Part shown: in pieces, positions 1 through 6,269 of the stretch | Numbering within the stretch: position 1 is the stretch's first letter | Layout: each line of letters opens with the position of its first letter | Source: Bacillota bacterium | GTDB taxonomy: Bacteria; Bacillota; Clostridia; Christensenellales; UMGS416 | NCBI GenBank assembly: GCA_016281935.1 | Contig: JAEEJN010000067.1 | Span: forward strand, 1-52,750 | DNA length: 52,750 nt | Direction: 5' to 3' | Made by a program: the position numbers and the translations under genes | The notes under the pieces: generated by a model | Database searches by the model: none | Seen by the model: the letters and a program-made list of their open reading frames with translations, nothing else | What the model was told of the DNA's origin: nothing

Positions 1-106
<106 letters not shown>

Positions 107-113
107 CCATTTG

Positions 114-146
114 CCGGAGCACTAGAAATGGTGCTCCGGTTTTTTT
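114..146 (+). terminator. Intrinsic terminator of the rRNA operon
   Basis: A perfect 9-bp stem, CCGGAGCAC (114-122) with GTGCTCCGG (131-139), has an 8-nt loop and a run of seven T from 140. It directly follows the 5S gene. Confidence 0.93.
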
Positions 147-202
147 GATGATAACGCGGAAATGAAAACATAAAAAAATTAATGAAAAACATAAAAATAT
201 TA

Positions 203-231
203 TTGACATGCATAGAACGCATGATTATAAT
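203..231 (+). promoter_or_regulatory. Sigma-A promoter of the DUF2975/YozG operon, with an inverted repeat in the spacer
   Basis: A consensus -35 TTGACA (203-208) and a consensus -10 TATAAT (226-231) are separated by 17 bp. The spacer holds the inverted repeat CATGC (207-211) / GCATG (219-223), which is the right size and place for a repressor site. The second gene of the operon encodes a small HTH protein, so autoregulation is a reasonable inference. Confidence 0.85.
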
Positions 232-298
232 GAAATCATCCGGAAGATGAACGTCAGCGCGCGGCGGGAATCTCCAAGTATTGATAGGAGGCGCAATG

Positions 299-1024
299 AT
301 GAATAAGGAGAGTGCCATCGCTAAGATCCGGACGATGGGAAAAGTCGGTTATATTTCTGCATGGATCATAGGAGTACTGGAAGCTTTCAGCATACTTATG
401 CTTGTCATCTCTCTGATTGTGTTATCAGTTCTTCCTGCGAATCTCGTGAACTTTACATTTGAGGGAGGAGGAAATATCGTAATCGATGTGACTGGTATGC
501 CTGGGAGCGCAACAGTACTGAACACCGATGTCGAAACCCTGAATGAAAAAGATATCGAAAAAGCCTTTGCAAAAATGAAAGATGGTCTGCAGATTGACCT
601 CGGCGGAATGAAGATGCAGATGAAAGATGCTGAGATTAGACCTGGAGGTGTCGCTCTCAAAGGTACAATCGAGAGCTACACTTACAATCTTCGGGATCTC
701 AGAAGGCTTTTGCTTTCGCCTATTGTGATTCTCATATTAACGCTGATCACGACTGTGTTTGCCGGCTTGCTTTGCAGATCCATACGGGACTGCGGCTCAC
801 CTTTTGACGGCTCGGTGATTCGAGGAATAAAAGCACTTGCGTATTCATTGATCCCCTGGGTCATCATCGACTGGATGCAGGAACTCATCACTCTTCCATA
901 CACGGGTACACACAACTTCACGATTGATCTGAGTGTTGCATGCATCATTCTTATCGTACTGGGATTGGCCTACATTTTCCAGTATGGTGCGGTGCTGCAG
1001 CAGGAATCAGACGAAACATTGTAA
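299..1024 (+). CDS. DUF2975-family integral membrane protein
   Basis: The 241-residue product has a long hydrophobic segment near residues 20-45, a polar domain of about 90 residues with many Gly and Met, then three more hydrophobic segments near 140-165, 185-200 and 215-235. This four-helix plan, with a YozG-type regulator gene directly downstream, is typical of DUF2975 proteins, whose function is unknown. The ribosome site AGGAGG (286-291) lies 7 nt before ATG 299 and 4 nt before ATG 296, so either may be used. Its stop is 10 bp before the regulator start, and both genes share the promoter at 203-231. Confidence 0.8.
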   Translation: MNKESAIAKIRTMGKVGYISAWIIGVLEAFSILMLVISLIVLSVLPANLVNFTFEGGGNIVIDVTGMPGSATVLNTDVETLNEKDIEKAFAKMKDGLQIDLGGMKMQMKDAEIRPGGVALKGTIESYTYNLRDLRRLLLSPIVILILTLITTVFAGLLCRSIRDCGSPFDGSVIRGIKALAYSLIPWVIIDWMQELITLPYTGTHNFTIDLSVACIILIVLGLAYIFQYGAVLQQESDETL

Positions 1025-1034
1025 GGAGGTTTCC

Positions 1035-1253
1035 ATGGGACATATCATACTGCGTCTCGACCGTGTGATGGCGGACAGGAAGATGAGTCTGAAAGAACTG
1101 TCTGACAGGGTAGGGGTAAGCAATGTGAACCTGTCCAAAATGAAAACCGGTAAGATCTCTGCAATCCGGTTTTCAACACTGGAAGCGATCTGCGAAGCGC
1201 TCAGCTGCCAACCAGGTGACATACTTGAATACTCCCCGGACGGAGAACAGTGA
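1035..1253 (+). CDS. YozG-type small XRE/Cro HTH regulator
   Basis: This 72-residue protein is almost entirely one helix-turn-helix domain. It opens with MGHIILRLDRVMADRKMS, continues with KELSDRVGVSNVNLSKMKTG as the recognition region, and ends with LEAICEALSCQPGDILEY, the closing helix typical of Cro/C1-like YozG proteins. AAGGAGG lies 5 nt before ATG 1035. Such proteins are usually paired with DUF2975 membrane proteins, as here. It probably controls its own operon through the inverted repeat at 207-223, but that target is inferred. Confidence 0.87.
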   Translation: MGHIILRLDRVMADRKMSLKELSDRVGVSNVNLSKMKTGKISAIRFSTLEAICEALSCQPGDILEYSPDGEQ

Positions 1254-1260
1254 AAGCAGG

Positions 1261-1283
1261 GCCCCACGATATGTGGGGCTTTT
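1261..1283 (+). terminator. Intrinsic terminator after the YozG gene
   Basis: The stem GCCCCAC (1261-1267) / GTGGGGC (1273-1279) has a 5-nt loop and TTTT at 1280-1283. The trmL promoter begins 7 bp further on. Confidence 0.8.
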
Positions 1284-1289
1284 CTCGTC

Positions 1290-1317
1290 TTGACATAAAG
1301 ACAGAATCATATATACT
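1290..1317 (+). promoter_or_regulatory. Promoter of trmL
   Basis: TTGACA (1290-1295), a 16-bp spacer and TATACT (1312-1317), just after the upstream terminator and 40 bp before the trmL start. Confidence 0.8.
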
Positions 1318-1356
1318 TCTAGTCATATGCTTGGACACAGCAGATCGGGGGAAAAC

Positions 1357-1839
1357 ATGCTGAATATCGTACTGGTTGAACCTGAGATTCCTCAGAACAC
1401 CGGAAATATCGCACGGACCTGTGCGGCGACCGGCTGCCGGCTTCATCTGGTGGAACCTCTGGGGTTTGAGATTTCGGACAGAACACTGAAAAGAGCAGGG
1501 CTGGACTACTGGCATCTGGTGGAAGTCATGCGATACTCGAATTGGGGCGATTTCACTGCGAAAAACCCCGGAAGATACATGTACCTGTCAACGAAAGCCG
1601 GACAGACATATACAGATGCATCTTTTCGGGATGGCGACTATCTTGTTTTCGGAAAGGAAACGAAAGGTCTGCCTGAAGATCTGCTTAAGAGCGATCTGGA
1701 ACACTGTTTCAGGATACCTATGATCGAAGATGCCCGAAGCCTTAATCTCAGCAATGCTGTTGCAGTAGTTGCTTATGAAGCACTCAGGCAGCTGGGGTTT
1801 CCCGGATTGAAAGGATTCGGTAAACTCAAAGAAGGCTGA
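1357..1839 (+). CDS. trmL: tRNA (cytidine/uridine-34-2'-O)-methyltransferase TrmL
   Basis: This 160-residue SPOUT methyltransferase is the usual TrmL/YibK length. TrmL methylates the 2'-OH of wobble base 34 in the two tRNA-Leu species with anticodons CAA and UAA, using S-adenosylmethionine. Visible motifs are the N-terminal MLNIVLVEPEIPQNTGN, followed by IART; the cofactor loop LVFGKETKGLPEDLL; and the knot motif IPMIEDARSLNLSNAVA. ATG 1357 gives the canonical N terminus and is preceded by GGGGGA; an upstream in-frame ATG at 1327 would add ten atypical residues. The gene has its own promoter and lies 51 bp before a tRNA-Leu(CAA), which is its known substrate. Confidence 0.94.
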   Translation: MLNIVLVEPEIPQNTGNIARTCAATGCRLHLVEPLGFEISDRTLKRAGLDYWHLVEVMRYSNWGDFTAKNPGRYMYLSTKAGQTYTDASFRDGDYLVFGKETKGLPEDLLKSDLEHCFRIPMIEDARSLNLSNAVAVVAYEALRQLGFPGLKGFGKLKEG

Positions 1840-1851
1840 TCTTGTTTCACC

Positions 1852-1880
1852 TTGACATGAATGAGGTTCGGCGATATACT
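1852..1880 (+). promoter_or_regulatory. Promoter of tRNA-Leu
   Basis: TTGACA (1852-1857), a 17-bp spacer and TATACT (1875-1880). The tRNA begins 10 bp after the -10 box. Confidence 0.87.
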
Positions 1881-1890
1881 TTCAATATTC

Positions 1891-1978
1891 GCCGGTGTGA
1901 TGGAATTGGCAGACGTGACGGACTCAAAATCCGTTGGACTAATCATCCGTGTGGGTCCGAGTCCCACCACCGGCACCA
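1891..1978 (+). tRNA. tRNA-Leu (anticodon CAA)
   Basis: The acceptor arms GCCGGTG (1891-1897) and CACCGGC (1968-1974) pair fully, and discriminator A is followed by an encoded CCA at 1976-1978. The anticodon stem ACGGA/TCCGT encloses loop CTCAAAA with CAA at 1925-1927. The long variable arm and 88-nt length mark a class II leucine tRNA that reads UUG. It has its own promoter and terminator. This is the species that TrmL modifies, and trmL is the gene just upstream. Confidence 0.97.
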
Positions 1979-1982
1979 CAGA

Positions 1983-2024
1983 ACAACCCTAATCTTGATA
2001 CGAGATTGGGGTTGTGACTTTTTT
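1983..2024 (+). terminator. Intrinsic terminator of tRNA-Leu
   Basis: A 13-bp stem with one G-T pair joins 1983-1995 to 2003-2015 around a 7-nt loop. TTTTTT follows at 2019-2024. Confidence 0.9.
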
Positions 2025-2062
2025 GGCTTTAGGCGTTGATTTCACGGCGTTTCCAGGAAAGC

Positions 2063-2204
2063 ATCGTATCGAGTAGACACTTTAAGATACGCACCATAGT
2101 CTCATATCCTCTGCTCCCCATGGGCTACTGGTATACGATGAAATTAAGATCGTATGCCAGTAACCGAGTATCGTATGGCAGTAGCCGCCATCGTATATGA
2201 GTTG
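2063..2204. repeat. Five copies of a short repeat, ATCGTATnnnAGTA, three of them about 20 bp apart
   Basis: Copies are seen at 2063 (ATCGTATCGAGTAG), 2125-2139 on the minus strand (ATCGTATACCAGTAG), 2149 (ATCGTATGCCAGTAAC), 2170 (ATCGTATGGCAGTAGCC) and 2190 (ATCGTATATGAGTTG). The last three start 21 and 20 bp apart. The inverted copy and the next direct copy form a hairpin with 15-nt arms and a 9-nt loop, and a T-run (2204-2211) follows the last copy. No gene is visible here. It could be a protein-binding array, an RNA element, or a worn mobile-element end. Confidence 0.7.
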
Positions 2205-2371
2205 TTTTTTTCAGTACGCTACCATGTTTTGAAACAGATGGAAAAAGCATGGATGTCTACATCGCCTGCAAATGAAGAAACGTCAGGAAATGAGGATAGC
2301 AGAGATGACGGATGATCCAAGCTTGCTCTTTTGACGAATGTTGAAGTCGACACCTTCTTTGAATAAGGTTT

Positions 2372-2487
2372 TGTGACCGAAGAGAGGAAAATGTGACTAT
2401 GGCTGCAGCGTGTAATCATTGATGTTGGGTCACATTTTCCCGGGCTTGGTCACATTACTTCGTCAAAGCTGTGACCATGGTCACATT
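2372..2487. repeat. Six TGTGAC(C)/GGTCACA motifs, ending in a perfect 16-bp palindrome
   Basis: TGTGAC(C) occurs at 2372, 2392 and 2470, and its complement GGTCACATT at 2428, 2448 and 2479. The first two pairs are each exactly 20 bp apart. The last two form the palindrome TGTGACCATGGTCACA (2470-2485), which equals a TGTGA-N6-TCACA CRP/FNR-type site. Repeated motifs at two-helical-turn spacing also occur in the ends of IS21-like elements. No gene is seen between 2025 and 2833. Confidence 0.65.
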
Positions 2488-2517
2488 GTATTGAGACAAT
2501 AGTTTCTATCCAATACA

Positions 2518-2551
2518 GAACGCTTGTTATGATACGACAGGCGTTCTTTTT
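2518..2551 (+). terminator. Intrinsic terminator with no obvious upstream gene
   Basis: GAACGCTTGT (2518-2527) pairs with ACAGGCGTTC (2537-2546) with one G-T pair, followed by TTTTT. It lies about 490 bp beyond the tRNA terminator with no plausible gene between, so it may end an unknown transcript or be part of a decayed element. Confidence 0.65.
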
Positions 2552-2580
2552 ATATGCTTTCCATTTGAAACGTTCTCATG

Positions 2581-2586
2581 TATAAT
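2581..2586 (+). promoter_or_regulatory. Possible -10 box of the propeller-protein gene
   Basis: A perfect TATAAT sits about 250 bp before the start codon. A good -35 box is not seen at 17 bp (only TTCCAT), so the call is weak. If used, the mRNA has a long 5' leader of about 240 nt. Confidence 0.35.
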
Positions 2587-2833
2587 GAACATATAGATTT
2601 GTTTGCATGTGCATTCCGGGCGTCAATCCGTTTTCCGTATGGTTGCGGTCAGGTATATCCACAGTGATCGTATGATTTCATATACAGGTTGGACGCGCCG
2701 AATGGCGGATCAGACAAAGCGGATCTGTTCTGTATTTGCAGTCAAAGGAATCGTAACGCATTGCGCTGACAGAATCTGTCCGGGACATCAAACGCGCCAG
2801 ATCCGAAAAAAGAAAACGAATGGAGGCTGTACG

Positions 2834-3976
2834 ATGGTTAAGGATCCATCCATCAAACTGGGAAGAGAACCGCATATCCCCTACAGGAAGAGAGTATGGA
2901 CAAACAAGGAGTTCAGTCCTGAACTGTGTGACAAGCTGAATGACGAGTATTTCTTCAGCAGATATCCTAATCCATTGGACAATCCGCCTCCTTTTCATTC
3001 AAAGCTTACTGATTACGGTGAGAGACCTTACTGGTCCCCAGACGGTAAAAAGATCGCCTTTATCGATCATCGTTATGGAGATGTCTGCGAGATCGACATG
3101 GAGACCCGTGAAATCAGAAACCTCACCAAAGACCTTGGTGAGCACCACTCATTCTGGCGTGTCCTGTATCTTCCGAACAACGATTATATCTTAATAGGAC
3201 CGAAGGAATTCAAGGACACCTATGTCAGCCGACGTGTGGAAAATGAACTGTGGTGGATGGACAAGGATGCCAAGAATCCGCCCCGTCCTCTCGGACTGCG
3301 TATTTTTGAAGGCATCGGTGTGTCCAAGATCGCCAACCGTATCACATACGCCATCAACGGTGAACAGTATCCGGAAATCGGGGCACCGGATGCATACGAA
3401 TGTCACATTACTGAAATCGAATACGGACCGGATGGACCGTATTTCGGAAAAGACCGGGTGTTTTATCGAACTTTCGGCGGATTCAATCCCGAACCGCAGG
3501 ATTTTCTCGCGAATGATACTCAGGTGCTTATGGCAGAGTATTATGATAATCTTCCCGACGTAGCTCCGGAAAACTGGTATACGTCTACCAAGATCGTGGA
3601 TACTCTGACGGGTAACGTTAAAATGATTATTCGTGAGAACGGAGTACACAACGAGTGCGAAGGGATATTTCCGGACGAAAAGTACTGCTGCCTGGAGTCT
3701 TTCAAAAGTTCGGATCCCGGTCTGCGCAATAAAGACATGTACATGGTCAAACTGGACGGCAGCGGAGATCTGATACCCCTGACGCGTCTTCCCATGCCCT
3801 GGTCTGCTCGTAATTCCAATGTAAGCCCCGATGGGAAAATGCTTGTATTCATGATGAGCAATCCTCATACAGACGGCGGCGGCCTTGGCCTTGGCCTTCT
3901 GGATCTGGAGGCATGGTGGAATAGCGATGAGTCAAAGAAATGGCAGAAAGCTATTCCCTGGAAAGATTTTGACTGA
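2834..3976 (+). CDS. Cytoplasmic TolB/PD40-like beta-propeller protein of unknown function
   Basis: The 380-residue protein has repeated PD40/TolB-type blade signatures: ERPYWSPDGKKIAFIDHR near residues 64-81 and SNVSPDGKMLVFMMSNPH near 332-349, with weaker blades between. There is no signal peptide or membrane segment, unlike secreted TolB, so it should be cytoplasmic. Similar propellers occur in oligogalacturonate-lyase-like and other sugar proteins, but no catalytic site can be named. ATG 2834 is preceded by TGGAGG at 2821-2826; the open frame extends upstream to 2603, but those residues look non-coding. It stands alone with its own terminator. Confidence 0.7.
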   Translation: MVKDPSIKLGREPHIPYRKRVWTNKEFSPELCDKLNDEYFFSRYPNPLDNPPPFHSKLTDYGERPYWSPDGKKIAFIDHRYGDVCEIDMETREIRNLTKDLGEHHSFWRVLYLPNNDYILIGPKEFKDTYVSRRVENELWWMDKDAKNPPRPLGLRIFEGIGVSKIANRITYAINGEQYPEIGAPDAYECHITEIEYGPDGPYFGKDRVFYRTFGGFNPEPQDFLANDTQVLMAEYYDNLPDVAPENWYTSTKIVDTLTGNVKMIIRENGVHNECEGIFPDEKYCCLESFKSSDPGLRNKDMYMVKLDGSGDLIPLTRLPMPWSARNSNVSPDGKMLVFMMSNPHTDGGGLGLGLLDLEAWWNSDESKKWQKAIPWKDFD

Positions 3977-4008
3977 CACTGAACCTGTAACAGCTTCATA
4001 TAACAGAA

Positions 4009-4042
4009 AGGCGCATACGGACAAAGCTCGTATGCGCCTTTT
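4009..4042. terminator. Terminator between convergent genes
   Basis: A perfect 11-bp stem, AGGCGCATACG (4009-4019) / CGTATGCGCCT (4029-4039), with TTTTC after it on the plus strand. On the minus strand the tail is CTTTCTG, so it may also stop the AraC gene. Confidence 0.85.
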
Positions 4043-4070
4043 CTTCATCCTGCCTTCATCATGAAAGAGG

Positions 4071-4451
4071 TCAGTTGTCTGATGAGCGAAAACCTTTGCG
4101 GTACTGTATCGGACTCGTGCCCCAGTGCAGACGGAAGGCATGTGAGAACTTGCTGGCATTCTCATATCCGCAACTGTTGGCGATTGCAAGGATCGGCATT
4201 CGAGTTTCTGTCAGCTGACGGGCAGCCCACTGCATTTTGGATCCGCGGATATAACGGTACAGAGAAGTACCGAAAACCGCTTGAAATGCAGATTTCAGAT
4301 GTGTAGGGGAGATGTGGAAAGTTCTGGCCAGTTCAGGAATCGTGACATGACGATCTGTATGAGACATGCAGTATTCTGCAGCCTCGTGTGCAACCGCCTT
4401 CTGAAGAGAAGAGGGCGGCCTGATCCTGGAAGACAGATGGTTCATATCCAT
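4071..4451 (-). CDS. Short AraC-family DNA-binding regulator
   Basis: The 126-residue protein is little more than the double-HTH AraC domain. The first HTH is VTIPELARTFHISPTHLKSA at about residues 36-55, and the second, MPILAIANSCGYENASKF, is followed by FSHAFRLHWGTSPIQYRK, the usual family signature. The N-terminal sensor domain of a typical 280-residue AraC protein is absent, so it resembles SoxS/Rob-like regulators. There is no ribosome site before ATG 4451, and a good promoter places transcription start at or next to that ATG, which suggests a leaderless mRNA. Its targets are not evident. Confidence 0.85.
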   Translation of the reverse strand: MDMNHLSSRIRPPSSLQKAVAHEAAEYCMSHTDRHVTIPELARTFHISPTHLKSAFQAVFGTSLYRYIRGSKMQWAARQLTETRMPILAIANSCGYENASKFSHAFRLHWGTSPIQYRKGFRSSDN

Positions 4452-4457
4452 GGATAG

Positions 4458-4486
4458 ATTGTATCAAAGAATATATGTCTTTTCAA
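4458..4486 (-). promoter_or_regulatory. Promoter of the AraC gene, apparently giving a leaderless mRNA
   Basis: Read on the minus strand: TTGAAA (4486-4481), a 17-bp spacer and TACAAT (4463-4458). The start codon begins only 6 bp beyond the -10 box, about where RNA synthesis would start. Confidence 0.7.
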
Positions 4487-4870
4487 GAGATAGAAAATTC
4501 ATGTGACTTTTTTGGACAACAATCCATGAATTGTCGATTTCAGGAATTAACATGCAATACTGTTAACTATGATTTACAGCAATCGGATATTGGGTTATAA
4601 ATGATTCATCGAGATGTATGGATCAGAATTGGAAAGTCTATAACAGAATTCACACGAGACGCTAACGAAAAGATGCTGGTATTTCCCTGAAATAGGGGAA
4701 AAACATGAATCCTGTTTCATGCATTGCCTTTCCGGGCTCAAGCGGGCAGAGAAGAATACTGTGAAAGAAGACATATAGAATCATGGTGTCTATTCATGAG
4801 AATAAGCGAACAGACTCAATGCAGACGGTGAAAAGAATAGAGCGTGGAATCAAGATTTGAGTTTAAAGAA
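4487..4870. other. AT-rich gene-free spacer between divergent regulator genes
   Basis: No open frame with a ribosome site is visible on either strand. One small inverted repeat is present, CATGAA (4704-4709) / TTCATG (4716-4721). The base composition is clearly more AT-rich than the neighbouring genes. Confidence 0.5.
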
Positions 4871-4925
4871 AGTAACTAATTTACCACAACAGTAACTTGA
4901 ATAACATTGTCATTCATGGTAATAT
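4871..4925 (+). promoter_or_regulatory. Promoter and putative operator of the OhrR-type gene
   Basis: TTGAAT (4897-4902), a 17-bp spacer and TAATAT (4920-4925), with TGG before the -10 box. Two direct repeats, AGTAACT at 4871-4877 and 4891-4897, are exactly 20 bp apart, and the second touches the -35 box. This suits a repressor site; that the encoded MarR protein binds it is inferred. Confidence 0.65.
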
Positions 4926-4966
4926 ACATACGTAATTTTTCTTCGGAAAAAAACAAGGAGGTCAGA

Positions 4967-5404
4967 ATGCCTACGAATAAGTATGAGGTTCTGAAACTGG
5001 AAAACCAGCTGTGTTTTCCTCTGTATGCCGGTTCTCGTGAATTGATCAAGAAGTATTCCCGTATTCTTGAACCTCTCGATTTGACCTATACGCAGTTTAT
5101 CGCCATGGTCGTACTGTGGGAGAAAAAGTCCATGACCGTCAAGGAGATGAGTGCTAAACTGTATCTGGATTCAGGAACCCTTACGCCCCTCCTGAAGAAG
5201 CTGGAAGCCAAAGGCTTTGTGGAGCGTGCCCGTTCCAAGAAGGACGAGAGAAATCTCATCGTGACCATCACGAAAGAAGGCATGTCTCTTCGCGATAAGG
5301 CGCTTCCCATGCCGGCCAAGTTTGCCACCCTTTCAGGCCTTGATGAGGAAGAGTCCAAGGAATTGTATCGGCTGCTTTACAAGATCATGGATTCCGAAGA
5401 GTAA
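4967..5404 (+). CDS. OhrR-type MarR-family organic-peroxide sensor/repressor
   Basis: The 145-residue winged-helix protein matches OhrR in length and sequence. LENQLCFPLY holds the reactive cysteine at residue 16, and Tyr30 and Tyr41 sit where the Cys-interacting tyrosines of B. subtilis OhrR (29 and 40) lie. TVKEMSAKLYLDSGTLTPLL is the DNA-recognition region and RARSKKDERNLIVTIT the wing. OhrR represses peroxidase genes until its cysteine is oxidised by organic hydroperoxides. AAGGAGG precedes ATG 4967. No ohr gene is adjacent, so the targets must lie elsewhere or include the Nudix gene nearby. Confidence 0.85.
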   Translation: MPTNKYEVLKLENQLCFPLYAGSRELIKKYSRILEPLDLTYTQFIAMVVLWEKKSMTVKEMSAKLYLDSGTLTPLLKKLEAKGFVERARSKKDERNLIVTITKEGMSLRDKALPMPAKFATLSGLDEEESKELYRLLYKIMDSEE

Positions 5405-5424
5405 TCAATCCGGACACGAATCAA

Positions 5425-5464
5425 AACTGCCCTTGAAGCATGAAAGGTTTCAGGGGCAGTTTTA
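5425..5464. terminator. Bidirectional terminator between convergent genes
   Basis: AACTGCCCTTGAA (5425-5437) pairs with TTCAGGGGCAGTT (5449-5461) with one T-G pair. TTTT follows on the plus strand, and the A-run before the stem gives TTTT on the minus strand. Confidence 0.87.
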
Positions 5465-5477
5465 TTGAGATTACAGG

Positions 5478-5918
5478 CTATAACAGAGTCTCTGTTCCGT
5501 TATCCGGATCATAGAAGCATTCTGAAAGCTGTGGATCGTGCATCATTCGCACTACGGTTTCCATTCCCTGAGCCAGGGGCAGAGAAAGGAATTCTTCTTC
5601 CGTGACCCATTCAAGGCTTCCTTCGTCGGATGCGCAGAGCGTTCCGCTGAAATCGGTACTGGAAAAAAGGAAAACGATATAGCGCCCGTTCTCGGGAAGC
5701 GACCAGTCATAGATGCCTCGAATCATGGCTTTTCCTATATGAAGCCCTGTTTCTTCATATACTTCGCGTCGGACCGATTCGATCAGGCTTTCTCCCGGTT
5801 CAATATGTCCGCCGGGGAAAGTGACGCCCGGATAATCCGGTGAGTTCTTGTGCAGTGCCAGGATCCTGCCGTCATTTTTCTGAAGCATACACATGTTAGT
5901 CAGGATGACAGGGTTCAT
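5478..5918 (-). CDS. Nudix hydrolase (8-oxo-dGTP diphosphatase-like)
   Basis: The 146-residue protein has a complete Nudix box, GHIEPGESLIESVRREVY followed by EETGL, at residues 37-59: Gly37, Glu43, Arg51, Glu52, Glu55, Glu56 and Gly58 all fit the GX5EX7REUXEEXGU pattern. The lead-in LTNMCMLQKNDGRILALHKN and small size resemble MutT-like nucleotide-cleaning enzymes, though the substrate is not proven. The start MNPVILTN is preceded by AAAGGAG; the frame continues upstream without support. Its position beside an OhrR regulator suggests a link to oxidative damage (inference). Confidence 0.85.
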   Translation of the reverse strand: MNPVILTNMCMLQKNDGRILALHKNSPDYPGVTFPGGHIEPGESLIESVRREVYEETGLHIGKAMIRGIYDWSLPENGRYIVFLFSSTDFSGTLCASDEGSLEWVTEEEFLSLPLAQGMETVVRMMHDPQLSECFYDPDNGTETLL

Positions 5919-6159
5919 TGAGGACTCCTTTGTTGGCCGATGTTCGCGTATGGGATGACTTGGTAACGATACACAGCAATCTCCAGGCGGTATATTGTAC
6001 AAAATGGTTTGCCTGAGAGACCTCTGCAGCGACAGAATAGCACATGTCTCTTCCGCAGACAAGCCTGAACTTTTTCCGGCCTTCAGAACCCCGTGCGGAA
6101 GCGTAGCATTTCCCTGCTGTTATGTGCGATGGAAAGACCTGGATCGGAATCGCTTCGTA

Positions 6160-6197
6160 AAGAAACAGCTCAGAGAAACACTGTTCTCTGAGCTGTT
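6160..6197 (-). terminator. Terminator of the D-2-hydroxyacid dehydrogenase gene
   Basis: A perfect 14-bp stem joins AACAGCTCAGAGAA (6164-6177) to TTCTCTGAGCTGTT (6184-6197). Read on the minus strand it is followed by TTTCTTT. The rest of 5919-6269 shows no gene. Confidence 0.8.
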
Positions 6198-6269
6198 CAG
6201 TTATCTGAGGTTTTCAGCAGACTGCATCGGAAACCGATTCAAAACCTGTGGAATATCTGGTGGATGCGA

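Noticed and set aside
1842-2039. A 65-codon open frame across the tRNA
   Set aside because: It runs through tRNA-Leu and its terminator.
2063-2204. A CRISPR array
   Set aside because: Repeats are only 14-17 bp, imperfect, partly inverted, and spaced by a few bases, with no cas genes.
2219-2419. A short minus-strand open frame as a transposase remnant
   Set aside because: The 66 residues have no DDE or HTH motif that I can recognise; only the DNA repeats nearby hint at a mobile element.
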